Shown here piece after piece: positions 46,765-57,936 of a stretch of DNA of 64,000 nt (positions are counted from its first letter, which is position 1; each line of letters opens with the position of its first letter). Below the pieces are notes generated by a model. The model did not search any database, was not told the DNA's origin, and saw only the letters and a program-made list of their open reading frames with translations. The DNA lies in assembly GCA_022661535.1 (NCBI GenBank), contig JAKULF010000010.1, forward strand, positions 2,480,001-2,544,000, in the 5' to 3' direction. The translations under genes were made by a program, and so were the position numbers. This DNA is from Eutypa lata. Lineage: Eukaryota > Ascomycota > Sordariomycetes > Xylariales > Diatrypaceae.

Positions 46765-47953
46765 CTATAGCTCGTCCTTGCCGACAACCTTCTCAGCAAC
46801 CGATTCAGCGAATTTCTTAAGGATGTTGGACTTGCTCTGCAACTCATCCAACTTAGCGGGAGCAAGTCCACCCTTCTTGAGGATGTTGTTCAGACGGGCA
46901 GATTCCTTCGCAACGTAGCCCTCGTTCTCTGCCAGCTTATCAAACACCCTAATGTAGTATTTGGCGTACGCGTATTGTGCCTCTTCGCCCAGATCTTCAG
47001 CAGCCTTCTTGGCTTGGGCGGCCAGATCAGCCAGCTTCTCTGTGCCAGCAGCATATTGAAGAGCAATGTGGTTCATGATATCAATGGTACCACCCGTCGT
47101 ATCGAGACCGCCACCGGGGACGCGGTGAGTACCGGCCTTCCCGTTGATGAAGTCGACAAGGTCCTTCTCGGATCGGCCGCCGTTGTAAGCTTCACCTTCG
47201 GTCGAACCCTTGGGGAAGAACTTGATAGTGGGGTAAGAAGTGACGCCCTGCTCGCTAGCAGTAGCCTTGCTGCTCTCAGCCTCGGCATCAACCTTAGCAA
47301 TAACAACACCCGGCTCGGTAACGAAGTCCTGCGCTAAGGTCTCCCAAGTAGGAGCTAGGTTCTTGCAGTCTATTGGACAAAACAAGTTAGTACAGAATAA
47401 AGACCGAGGTGGCTGTTGTGATGAAAATAGGGTTAAACTTACGGCCACACCATGGAGCAGTGAATGCAACAAGTACATCCTTGTCACTACCAACAATCTC
47501 CTTGAAGGTTGTATCCGTCAACATCTCAACCTGGCTAGGCAACTCAAGCTTTCGCTTAGGCTTGGCACCAGTTTTCTCTGCTATGAAAGTCTTCAAGCTG
47601 TCGAGATCACGACCACCCTCGTAATCGACCGGCTTGTCACTCTTTCCATCGAACCACTTGAGCGTAGGGAAACCCTGGACACCAAATCTCCTGCCCAGCG
47701 TCTTCTCGGCATCGGCGTCGACCTTGGCGATCTGCACTTCCTTGTTGGTAGCGAAGGCCTGGGCAAGCTCCTCGTAGGTAGGAGCCAGCTTCTTGCAGTG
47801 TCCGCACCACGGGGCGAAGAACTCGACGAGGGTGGGCTTGCCGGACTTCAGAACGACATCGTCGAAGTTGTCGGGGATAAGGTCGAGGACGGCAGATTTA
47901 GCTGCTACGGCGGCAGCTAGACCGGCGAGCACGAAGCTCTTGATAAGAACCAT
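46765..47953 (-). CDS. protein disulfide isomerase, ERp38/TigA type
   Basis: Exons: 47953-47443 and 47369-46765; 371 residues. Signal peptide MVLIKSFVLAGLAAAVAA, then two thioredoxin domains with active sites APWCGHCKKLAP (about residues 47-58) and, across the intron, APWCG-HCKNLAP, so the second CGHC exists only after splicing (donor GTAAGT, acceptor CAATAG). The C-terminal third (from about HRVPGGGLDTTGG) is the all-helical ERp29-type D domain, and the chain ends GKDEL, an ER retention signal. The two a-type domains plus D domain match fungal TigA and Neurospora ERp38. It catalyses disulfide formation and isomerisation of secretory proteins. It lies convergent with the HSBP1-like gene, 181 bp apart, and divergent from RPS29. 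Expression is expected to respond to unfolded proteins, but I did not identify a UPR element. Confidence 0.95.
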
Positions 47954-48687
47954 GATTGTGTTGTACTATCGTTATAAGATAGGTTTGTATATGATGGGAC
48001 GGGGGAAGATTGGTCGGAAGCTTAATTAAAGTTATGTCGATGGTTAGAGAAAAGGATATGAGAAATAGGAAGGTGTATAGTAAGGGAAGGCTGTTTCCAA
48101 AAAGTTGCTTATGATAGATGGATATATGGAATTATCAATCAACCGGACACCAATTGAATAGGCCACTTTGCAACTGGATCCCAGGGGAGCTCCTTTGAAA
48201 TCAATTAACCAGTCTAATGGTTGCAACTGTGGCGTCATGTCATCCCTTATCACTTTTCCCACGATAAGCTAAGCCTATTGTGATCAAGTACATTCAATGC
48301 GCGGCAGTCGGAGAAAGTGGCGGTGTATGAAGTATTTCGTAGCATTGTTCAAGCCTCATTAAGTAATCCACTTGAAGCCTTCAAGAGCCTTGACCAGCTT
48401 TGTCAGTAGTAACTAAAAGCCACACACAAGCAGAACAAGAAGCTTTCTCCACTTTCTCCACTTTCCCTTTTTCAGCCTTAGCTCCAACCCTGGAAGCGAT
48501 CCATCTGCCCACACAATTTTCACTTGCTTGTCAAAATCCAATCTGCCTGTACCTCCCATCGCGAACTTTCCCAATTCAGTCCAGCAGCGTCCCCCCTCAG
48601 CCAGCCAATTTTTCCAGCCCAGCAACGAAAAATCCACACCACAACTTGCGCCCGTGATAATCCTCACCGCACCTCACAATCGCCAAT
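47954..48687. promoter_or_regulatory. divergent promoter region between PDI and RPS29
   Basis: The 734 bp between two start codons facing away from each other. It includes a CT-rich stretch (about 48430-48530) upstream of the ribosomal protein start, as is common for highly expressed fungal genes. Confidence 0.5.
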
Positions 48688-49050
48688 ATGTCTCACGAAT
48701 CCGTCTGGAACTCGCGTCCCCGCACCTACGGCAAGGGCGCTCGTGGCTGGTACGTCTCTCCCCTCGAAGCGAAGACTCCAGCAAGTATCGCGATGATGGA
48801 GGGGAATCACAAGAATACTAACAATGTTTTTTTATAGCCGTGTCTGCACCCACAAGGCCGGTTTGATCCGCAAGTACGGCCTCAACATCTGCCGTCAGTG
48901 CTTCCGTGAGAAGTCCACCGACATTGGTTTCGTCAAGGTAATATGCGACTCTTCATCTCCGAACAATATGCTATCCGAACATCGGAAGGAAATCGCAGAA
49001 GTTGCAAGAAAACGGTCTTTTTGCTGACTCGAAGACTGTAGCACCGATAA
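48688..49050 (+). CDS. RPS29: 40S ribosomal protein S29 (uS14)
   Basis: Exons: 48688-48749, 48838-48937, 49042-49050; 56 residues, the usual length. The sequence [17 protein letters not shown], then [33 protein letters not shown] and the final K-HR is the near-invariant S29 sequence. Two CxxC pairs (CRVC and CRQC) form the zinc site. Intron 1 (donor GTACGT, acceptor TTTATAG) splits the first zinc Cys codon. The last exon has just two codons and a stop after a GACTGTAG acceptor, an arrangement that is easily missed. The protein is part of the small subunit head near the decoding region. Confidence 0.96.
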
Positions 49051-50778
49051 ATCACCCTTTCGCCTTCGACATGAAGTCACCTTTCCTACTCACGATTTCT
49101 CTGTTGCGTGCGTGCCCGGACATCTACTATGACGACGCAATTGCGGATATGGAGTTGTCGGTTTTTGATCAGGAAAAATAAATAAACGGTTCGGCATTTT
49201 GCCTAATGCGTTGATCGATCGACCTTGGGCTTTGCGTTGGGGAAAGAGGAAAATAGCATCAAGGGGATACCAGAGTCCAGCTAGATGAGCACGACAATGC
49301 AAATTATGAGAAATCCATGACGATTTAATATTGTGTTATATTCTCTAGCGCCCTAAACGAGTGACAGATGATTCCCATAGGACTTGGTAATTGCTGAAAT
49401 GACTGCTGATCGCGGATGGGTATCTACGGACCGGTCTCCACTGCACGTTCTTACTCTACCTATTTAGCACCGTTGTCGGACAGAGATACTGGCCTATCGT
49501 TGGCTATGCTAAGACAGAGAGAGTCATGGCTGGTGACTGACTATGGGATAGAAACAAGCTTCCTTCCCTTTGGCAGTGGGTGTCCAAATACGAAGTAATT
49601 TGGATCTGATTCCTTTTATTCCCCTTCCGGCCGAGATTGTGGCTGTATTTTGATGGACAAGCCAATACTCACTACCGTCTTATGACGTTGCTAATAGTCT
49701 ATCCATGTCCTACCATATATATATAAGTCTAGGCTTTTCCCTCGAGCCATCTATTGTAGATGAAGAACAAGAGCAACATGATCAAGTCCCTCTCGGCTTG
49801 AAGTTAGCCATCATAGCGAGCATATAGCGAGCATGGCCCAGTAGACCCATGTTGATTGCTCGACTTCTGATATATAGTCGAATATTAAGCCAAAAACACA
49901 TGACCATAGTATCAACTAGCTTCTGTATGCTCATCTGGTTCACACTTATTAACATGTAATACCACCTAGCTGCTTATGTTACTACGATGCATGCTTCCCC
50001 ATAGCCGTTTAGATGAAGCTAATTAATGTTACCCTATGCTCCCTTGTTATCAGGTAGTAGTTCCGAGGAATGAGTGGATGAATGGATGGTCCTGTGCCTC
50101 GTCAATCGGGAATAAGGTGAGAGTGAGCCAGATCTTACCCGCATGTCCAGACTTTCTGCTAAAGGCTCAATGTCTATTCTCTTTAGATAGAAACGTAACG
50201 TTATCCTAGGTTGCCCGCAAAGCCCCTTAATGACGCCCTGATAGACCGTAATAACGAATTTGAGGTATCTTAAGTCTCGAAGCACTGTATTCCATGCTAA
50301 TTCACCATATTCATGACAGTCACAACCAAGTTCATGGGGGTTACAATCGTTTCAGTTCATGATCCGAGTTGCATTATATTCATTCAATGGTCATCTTTCC
50401 TCATTCTTTATAATACAAGAGAAGATAAAAGACAAGACCGAAGTTTCCATAGAGGGGAGATGGGGCTTACCCGTTTGGTTTCCGGGCGCCGAGTGTACAA
50501 TGGGGTACTCTAAAAGAAGAAAAAACAAATAGCTGTTGTTGTACATCATCATACGTCTGTCTATCTGCTTCTCCATATACACAGGTTTGGGTGGGAATAT
50601 ATAACTTTCATTATTTTGATCTTTCTTTTTCTCCTTCCCATGTCCCGCCCCGGGCTCAAAAAGGGCAAGGCAGCCAACCCTACCACCTACCATTTCCTTC
50701 TGCGTATCCTTCCTCGCAGATTACTTGGTTTTAGGTCATCATCTCATTTTTTGGCCTCGTAGCAATAATGTTTCTCGT
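49051..50778. other. intergenic, nothing recognised
   Basis: About 1.7 kb between the 3' ends of RPS29 and the EF-Tu gene. Short frames (for example 49416-49598 plus, 50285-50034 minus) have no support. Confidence 0.65.
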
Positions 50779-52232
50779 TTATTCCAAGATCCGGGTAACG
50801 ATACCAGTAGCGACGGTCCGGCCACCCTCGCGGACATTGATGCGCTGGCCGGCCTCGACGGCGAGCGGGTTGTGCAGGGTGGCGACCATCTCGACGTTAT
50901 CGCCGGGCATGACCATGCGGGTCTTGTCCTCGGCGTCGTCGGGGAAGAAGAGGGCGCAGGCCTCGTCGGCGGTGCGCAGGTACATCTGGGGGCGGTAGTT
51001 CTCCTGGAAGCCGGTGTGGCGGCCGCCCTCGTCCTTGGTCAGCACGTACAGGGAGATCATGAACTTCTTGTGGGCCTTGACCGACCCGGGCCTGCAGATG
51101 ACCATGCCGCGGCGCACGTCCTCGCGCCGGATGCCCCGCAGCAGCAGGCCCGAGTTGTCGCCGGCCCGCGACTCCTCGCACGACTTCTTGAAGGTCTCGA
51201 TGTCCGTCACCTTGGTCTTGATGACCTCGCCGCCCTTGCCCACGAGCTCGACCTCGGAGTCCCGCTTGAGCGTGCCCCGCTCCACGCGGCCCGAGGCGAC
51301 GGTGCCGCGGCCGGCGATGGAGAAGACGTCCTCCACGGACATGAGGAAGGGCTTGTCGAGGTCGCGCTCGGGCGTGGGGATCCAGCTGTCGACGGCGGCG
51401 AGGAGCTCGTCGATCTTCTGCACGCCGATCTCGTCGCGCTTGCCCTCGAGGGCCATCAGGGCCGAGCCCATGATGACGGGCGTCTCGTCGCCCTCGAAGC
51501 CGTACGTGCTGAGCAGCTCGCGCATCTCCATCTCGACCAGCTCCAACATCTCGGGGTCGTCGATGGCGTCGACCTTGTTGACGAAGACGACGATCTTCTG
51601 GACGCCGACCTGGCGGGCCAGCAGCAGATGCTCGCGGGTCTGGGGCATCTGGCCGTCGGAGGCGGCTACGACGATGATGGCGCCGTCCATGTTGGCGGCA
51701 CCCGTGATCATGTTCTTGATGTAATCGGCGTGACCGGGACAGTCGACGTGGGAGTAGTGGCGGTTGTCGGTGGAATACTCGATGTGGGCGGTCGAGATGG
51801 TGATACCACGCTTCCGCTCCTCGGGGGCCTTGTCGATGGCGCCGTACTCGAGGTAGTTGGCCATCCCCTTATCGGCCTGTCTCTTGGTGATGGCAGCAGA
51901 CAAAGTAGTCTATAATCCCCCTCAATTTCGTGGTTAGCCGTTATTTGTTCACTACCTCTTTTTCTTGAGCTTTAATTTCCCCCTCCTCTCTCTCTGTCTG
52001 CTCTTTGCCCTCTTTTCCTTACCTTTCCATGATCGACGTGTCCAATGGTACCAATGTTCACATGGGGCTTTGATCTCTCGTAGACTGCATATGTGCGAGC
52101 GAGGTTGAAGGCCTTTCCGACATTTTGCTGGCTCCTTATGGCAAACTGTAAGGGGTTGGCGTTGCTGCCGGCTCTGAGGGAATGACGGGACGCGCGCAAG
52201 AACGGCGCAAACGTTCTTAGTGACGCAGACAT
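50779..52232 (-). CDS. tuf1: mitochondrial translation elongation factor Tu
   Basis: Exons: 52232-52023 and 51909-50779; 446 residues. The first 50 residues ([18 protein letters not shown] and following) are an Arg/Ser-rich mitochondrial transit peptide; the mature part starts near [15 protein letters not shown]. The intron falls exactly inside the P-loop, giving GHVDHGK-TTLSAA after splicing. Other GTPase motifs are RGITIS (switch I), DCPGHADY (G3) and NKVDAIDD (G4), with GSALMALEG in the G5 area. Domains 2 and 3 follow, including GRVERGTLK and the tail [18 protein letters not shown]. The length and motifs are those of organellar EF-Tu, which brings aminoacyl-tRNA to the mitochondrial ribosome. 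The coding region is much richer in GC than its surroundings. Confidence 0.96.
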
Positions 52233-52671
52233 TGTGACGAGAAAGAAGAAGAAAAGCTCGAATTACAGACCAGAAGAAACCCCAGCTGGAAAAGGAGGAA
52301 AGAGAGAAGGGATAAAAGGCGTAACAAATAATCAATCGACCTTTTGCTCCGGACAAATAATTCTGGTCCGCCTTTGCCTTTAGCTCTCAATTAACTATGC
52401 CCACCTAGAAAATTTCACCCGGGCCCTTTCCGCTGCAGCACTTTAGCGTTGTGTGCACGAACCACATCGGCAGACAGAGATAAGATAAGCAAATAAGCTC
52501 CCACTTTGAACACAACTTTGACAAACTTGACGATTGACCATTCAAGAGCCGTTTAATTGTAACCCACCTTTCGAGATGGAAAGAATTGAAGACAACAATT
52601 TACTTGCTAACAAGATTTATATTACACCTAGTAGTGACTACTAACAGCAGATACTCATACTATGAAACCAT
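52233..52671. other. intergenic, EF-Tu promoter and GFA gene 3' flank
   Basis: 439 bp between two minus-strand genes. No specific element identified. Confidence 0.6.
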
Positions 52672-53781
52672 TCATATCACAGGAAAATCAACCGCCTCAC
52701 CATGAGTCTCTACACCCCATTTCCTGTGCCCTTCCACAGCGGCCTTAACAAACTCGGGGTCGAACTTCGTTGCAGTGTCCTCTGGCCCAGCGAAAGCCGG
52801 CGCTCCTGTTCTCCACGTAACCCAGTTCTCCGCCCTGACGCCCTCGGGCGCTCTGAGGATTCCCATCGCAATGTTGAGCACCATCTGCTGATCCGTGGGC
52901 ATCCGGCTCTTGTTCCGCAGAGCCACGGTTGCTCCGCAGACGCCGCAGAACCCCCTCGTGTTCCATCCCGATGAGGCGTAGGTCTTCATGGTGCCGAGGC
53001 GCAGATCCGGAGGCATCTCCGGCTCGAGCACCACGCGGGGAACCATAATCCAAGGAATGAAGTGCGCGCCCGACAGCACGCGACAGTCGCGGCAAAAATC
53101 GAGGAACGCCTTCCATTTCTTGGGATCTTTCGGCGACACGTACATCTTCATGTACTCATCTTCTAGGATCGCCTTCGACGGTCTCGGGATCGTGAAGGAC
53201 ACGCCGCCGCAGTGGCACTCGGCCCTCAATCTCTCTTCACCGTCTGCCCCGGTTTCTAGCGTGTACTCCGGGGGCTGGTCGTGCTCAAAGGTGACCTGGG
53301 TCAGCTCTTTACCGGCGACCTCCGGTAACCAAGACAGTATTCCACCGTCGCGGGCGGCTTTCGGGAAGGCGTAATGGTTGAATTCCCAGAACTTCTGGTC
53401 GAACAGCGACGCAGGGAGCACCCACTGGTTGATCCAGGGCTCGTAGTGGCCGCTATGGGCTCCGCATGTCGAGCAGAAGAAGCGCTGGCCGGTGCCGCCG
53501 GGCGTCTTGTAGACGCTGTAGTTGATCTTCCCGTTCGTCCATTCCGGGCCGAATCCCAGCGGGAGCGTGACGTGAAAGCTGCCAAACGAGCCGTGTGTCA
53601 GGCGGCAGATCCCGCAGCAGCAGATGTAGGCGTTTAGTGGGAGTATCGACTTCGGAATGGTAACCGAGAACTGCACGCTCTGGCAGTGGCATCGCGCCGT
53701 GAACGTTTGCGTGTCGCCATCCCCCGGGGTTGGGACCTTGTCGCGGTTGAAGGCGGGAATAAGGTTTTCCGGTACTGCCAT
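52672..53781 (-). CDS. protein with two GFA/CENP-V domains
   Basis: A single open frame of 369 residues. Two copies of the GFA zinc fold are visible. In the first: ARCHCQSVQFSV, CCCGICRLTHGS and FFCSTCGAHSGH (residues about 28-125). In the second: AECHCGGVSFTI, DFCRDCRVLSGAHF and GFCGVCGATVALR (residues about 185-310). Each supplies the Cys pairs expected to hold zinc. The name derives from a bacterial glutathione-dependent formaldehyde-activating enzyme, but many fungal members have no known reaction, so the substrate is left open. There is no signal peptide and no membrane segment, so it is probably cytosolic. The double-domain layout is common in ascomycetes. Confidence 0.88.
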   Translation of the reverse strand: MAVPENLIPAFNRDKVPTPGDGDTQTFTARCHCQSVQFSVTIPKSILPLNAYICCCGICRLTHGSFGSFHVTLPLGFGPEWTNGKINYSVYKTPGGTGQRFFCSTCGAHSGHYEPWINQWVLPASLFDQKFWEFNHYAFPKAARDGGILSWLPEVAGKELTQVTFEHDQPPEYTLETGADGEERLRAECHCGGVSFTIPRPSKAILEDEYMKMYVSPKDPKKWKAFLDFCRDCRVLSGAHFIPWIMVPRVVLEPEMPPDLRLGTMKTYASSGWNTRGFCGVCGATVALRNKSRMPTDQQMVLNIAMGILRAPEGVRAENWVTWRTGAPAFAGPEDTATKFDPEFVKAAVEGHRKWGVETHGEAVDFPVI

Positions 53782-55008
53782 TTTTTGCGACTACCTCTAG
53801 TTGCTTGTGCAAATCAGGCTGGGGAATGAGAGCTCACCGGGAACTTCAGGTGAGATAAGGCGGGCGTCGTTTATAACTATATGGTATAAGGCGATTTCAT
53901 ATTTTCCCCGGCTTGCCTACGCCTTCCCCCTTTCATCAAGCCAGCTGTGTCAGCAAAAGCATAGGACCCACCCTTCAGCTAGTCATATCTCCACCTGCCT
54001 CGTACGTGGCTATATTTTCACCCGGTATTATTAATTGCCGTTCTTCCACGAGAAATTCCCTAGGACCCTCTATCAGATACTGCCCCTTTCATAAGTAGCG
54101 GGTAGAGCTGCTAAAGTAGGAATTTGCGAAGGCCGCGTCGTCAGGTTGTTCGTCCCCTCACCGACATTTTAAGAGTGGGGGTGCCACTATCTTACATCGA
54201 TGTACAGAAGTTCCATACAGTTGCGCGGAACTTACCCTACCAACCTCTTTCCTTTGCTATACACTAAATACATTTATTCTCAAAAATAGTCAGGTTAGGG
54301 CGGGCTAGTGCTAGGGGCCCAAAGGCCTCGCGTAGCTGTGACTTCGGGTCCTACCATCTTAAGTGGTTTGACCGACAGAGCTCGAACGAAATGCTCAAAG
54401 GGACTTTCGAAATGAAAAAAGCATTTAAGCGTATAAAGTGTCTTGTGATAATGGTGATTATATGAGAATTATTCTACATAATTAACGTCTCCAAAACCTT
54501 ATTGCATAATTTCCTAATCCCCCACCCTTGAATACTATTTGCATTGTTTGAAATACTCCGTAAATTTAGAATAGGTAGAGAGCCAAACAGTCTGGTAGTT
54601 AAGGCCGGACCAACTTCAGTCTAAGCCCATACACCTTAGAGTAGGTTAACTATCCAGGAGATAAAAGTAACTGGCCTTTTTAATTGTACTAGATCTCTTT
54701 GACCTCGAGCATGTCAGGATGATGCTATATGCTTTCTAACTCGGGGTAGTCAACTAGCGGTCTTAGAGTCTTGAATCAGGTCCTGGGGCGATAGTGAGAT
54801 TCCTCAAAGAATAAAATCTAAATAACTTAGCAAATAAATAATATGTTTATCTCGGTTATGTGAGCACAAAGCGCTTGGGTATAGATTATGTTGCTCTCAG
54901 ATCTACCAGTAGGAGGATTGCCAGCGGAACCTAAAGGCCTGATATAATTCTAATACAATTTGAACCTATAACTGACACCGCCGAACACGCCGAAATACTC
55001 CATGAATA
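53782..55008. other. AT-rich intergenic region
   Basis: About 1.2 kb upstream of the GFA gene, becoming AT-rich from 54.2 kb onwards towards the broken CorA-like locus. No gene supported. Confidence 0.6.
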
Positions 55009-56077
55009 TCACACCTGAGAGACGTCCTCCGAAGATAGCAGTTCCCTCTGGCGGGGGTTGCCACAAATCGTAAGCCGCCAGACCGACCCAAGAAACCCTC
55101 GTAATTCATCCAAGTAATCAGCGACTTCTAACTGGGACGCCATAGCTAGAGTCATGACAATGATGAATATACTGGTAGGAACTATTTACCCAGTGTTTAG
55201 GTCAGCGATTGCATGCGTAGTCATGATAAGAGCTGTCTCTACTTACACATAATAGCGAATATTGCAGGTAAGTCCATTGGAGAGCCTTCAGACAGCTCAG
55301 CTGCATTCATCCCGAAGATAACTAGAACTGACGAATCCGAGGGGAAGCTACACATGTACGTACACATTAGCTTCGGGGATTTCTTGGATATTATATCAAG
55401 AGTGGAAGATATTTACAAAGATGATCGTTACTATGGTAAACGCAACAACAATTTCGTTTTGACGCAATGCTGATCTGTGTCTGCTTGAGCTGGAGAGTGC
55501 TCAATAACTAGAGTGTGTCAACGTCAATAATGCCAGCCGTAAATCTCGCATAGGGGTTTGGGCTTGACCAACCATTTCGTGTATGTCTTTCGCTTGCTGA
55601 GAGAGCGCCTCTAAAGTTTGCTTGCTTTCTCCCAGATTGTGCTCCCATATATATAAGTGTCTATGGCGTGTGGCTTTGAGTGCATGCCCCTGAAGTTCGA
55701 GGATATGTATCATTATCTGGAGTTCTTCGATGATATCTCGAACCAGGCCGATTGCCTCCTTGTCATGTTCGAGGCTGAGCACATTTTTCGGTCGCAGAGT
55801 ACGTGGTTTTATGACGTTCTTCTCCAGCTCTTTCAAGTCCTTAAATAAATTCGTTGACTTTGCCCTCTGTTTGATGGTATAATTAGCTTTGGTACGTTTG
55901 CCCATCCCCCTCGTCCATGCGGTCATACCTGCTGCGCAATCGACTTTCGGAAGATCTCGACGTAGCGCAAGTCTTCTCTTTCTTGGCGGTCGCGGAAGAA
56001 CACACTAGTGCACCGGTAGACGACATGAGAAACCATGAGGTACGCATGGAGGTAGCCTCCTTTTCTCTCTCCTTGCT
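55009..56077 (-). pseudogene. CorA-like Mg2+ transporter relic with two frameshifts
   Basis: Five coding blocks lie in order: 56077-55929 (FFRDRQEREDLRYVEIFRK), 55866-55573 (KSTNLFKDLKELEKN, VRDIIEELQIMIHILELQG), 55507-55417 (STLQLKQTQISIA, then NEIVVAFTIVTIIF), 55347-55247 (LPLGFVSS, then IFGMNAAELSEGSPMD) and 55181-55009 (PTSIFIIVMTLAMA). This is the order of a fungal CorA family C-terminus: coiled coil, first membrane helix, GMN signature, second helix. Introns between blocks have GT-AG ends and branch sites. Blocks 3 and 4 are 91 and 101 nt and each carries one base too many, so the frame breaks once before the first helix and once just before GMN. The N-terminal soluble domain is missing or unrecognisable. 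It is therefore probably a pseudogene; the family call is firm, the exact ends are not. Confidence 0.65.
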
Positions 56078-57022
56078 CTATAGCAAGGCAATATACGTGT
56101 TGATGTTGGCACTTATCACGTGGGGGGGCGGTTCAGGCACTCTTCTACCTCTGGAGAATCCGAGAAACTTGTTACTAGTAGATCTAGAGCCAAATAGAAT
56201 TAGAGAAACAGAGCCAGTAGTTTCCTACAAGGTATTGTTGTAATCCACAAGTGAATGGAAGCTTACATCCTTCTAGAATCCAGAACTACAGTTGATCAAC
56301 GACCATCATGGAACTTTCCCGCCCCTTTTTGCGGATGAGAAATACTTAGTTATCACTTGTTCATTATTATGTCTCGAGAGATCCTCCGCACTGTAATAGC
56401 TATAGCCAGCTTCGTCAAGGCTTCGGCGCTGATGGACGTTTTTGTCCCGGCGGTCTCGGGATACATAATTTTCAAGGTAATCCCAGTGTAAATAGGGGAT
56501 CTTTGATGTGATGGTGAGTTATTTTCGGCGGATAGGTAGCTATGGAATGAACTCACATAGAGTTCCATGTTAAAAACAAATTTGTCCTTGTCACTTTCAT
56601 ATCCCTCTGCCTCCTCAATACGTCGCCATGTCTTATTGTCATCATGAGTGTCTATAATTACACATCGTCAAATTTCCTCACAATAATAAGCATAGGGTAT
56701 AGTTCGACGACTAACAAGCATCAAAAAACATTCTAAATGCTGTTGCATTCATGTAAAGCGCCGCATTCAAAGAATCCCTGTCTTCTTTCTCCTCTTATTG
56801 CCTATGCTCTTGACCACCCCAATTTTCATCGGTAAGTAGTTCTTCGTGTTGTTCGCTGTGACACACTTCTCGTAGCACACGCTATTTCAAAGTTAGCTGA
56901 GGGGTTTTGAGGCTACTTACTGCTTGCTCGGGCCGCAACTGGGTCTTGCTATAGGTAATCACTTCGCACAAACTTTTAGCATTTCTAGGAATATGAATCC
57001 ATGTGAGCTGGGGAGATGAATT
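56078..57022. other. no gene assigned; possible lost 5' part of the CorA-like locus
   Basis: Minus-strand frames here (for example 56568-56353) do not continue either neighbour through a plausible splice site. This may be eroded N-terminal coding sequence. Confidence 0.4.
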
Positions 57023-57538
57023 TCACTTGAGGTCGCCAAGACGGTCACGAAGCTTCTTAGTATCTCGAGGCGCTCTAGCTTCATTTCCTATTTTATCAAT
57101 TTCAATTAACTGATTTTCTATCTTTCTGATTTCATCATATTCAGTCTGCCGGTATCGTCGAGAATCTCTAAGCTCATTAAGTTTCCGGATGAAATTATTA
57201 CCGGTTGATCCGAAGTCACAGGGCTGGAGTTTCCCATGAAGCCACTCTCTAACCTGGACATCTCTAAAGATATTGCTACTGGAAGGGCAGGGCTTCGGTT
57301 TGTGCTGTTTCGTAGAAGATGATGCCATGTTACTAGTTGCAGACATTTTACCGAGCATATAGGGGCTATGAAGGGTATGGAGGTTCAGCGAATAAGTGAA
57401 GTCTTGTTTTTGGATGTCCACTGAGTACGGAGGTAAAAGACTGAATGTGGCGACATACATCTGACAGCTCTCATAAGTACAGATCTCTTGCCCCTCATTC
57501 ATATTGCATACAGCCCTGATGTCATTGATACACAGCAT
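57023..57538 (-). CDS. hypothetical protein or exon, unassigned
   Basis: An open frame of 171 codons; a likely internal start is MSATSNMASSSTKQHKP. Downstream it is helical and charged: VREWLHGKLQPCDFGS, FIRKLNELRDSRRYRQTEY and RKIENQLIEIDKIG, ending LRDRLGDLK-stop. Protein-like composition supports coding. It sits upstream of the CorA-like relic on the same strand, so it could be an N-terminal exon of that gene, or an independent small gene. No known domain was recognised. Confidence 0.35.
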   Translation of the reverse strand: MLCINDIRAVCNMNEGQEICTYESCQMYVATFSLLPPYSVDIQKQDFTYSLNLHTLHSPYMLGKMSATSNMASSSTKQHKPKPCPSSSNIFRDVQVREWLHGKLQPCDFGSTGNNFIRKLNELRDSRRYRQTEYDEIRKIENQLIEIDKIGNEARAPRDTKKLRDRLGDLK

Positions 57539-57936
57539 AAGCTCGAAGAAATGATAGCTGTGACAATAACTGCCAATATATAGCTGGATTCATCTCGATG
57601 CCAAGGTATGTGCTTTTGACTATCGGTGATAGTCAGCGAGCAATGATTTACTGTGGGAATATGCCGTTATTATGAGGCCCTCATACGAGAAAAAGTAAAT
57701 GTACTAGTAAGTTGTTATCCAAGGTGTCTAAGTCAGATGCGATGCTCAAAGCTGGCCAAAATGGTAACTGTTAGTTCATAACAGCCAGCATGGCGTAACA
57801 CAACGGACTTCAAAATAGTCATAACAACTCCATGTTAACTATACATATCTGCAATCATTGTGATGACCAAAGCGATACATCGAGCTAATCGTGAACTAAT
57901 CGCGCACATCCATGTTTTGCGACAGAACACTTGCAA

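Noticed and set aside
50725..51915. Open frame of 396 codons on the plus strand
   Set aside because: It is the exact antisense of the mitochondrial EF-Tu exon; GC-rich third positions keep the opposite strand open. No domain of its own.
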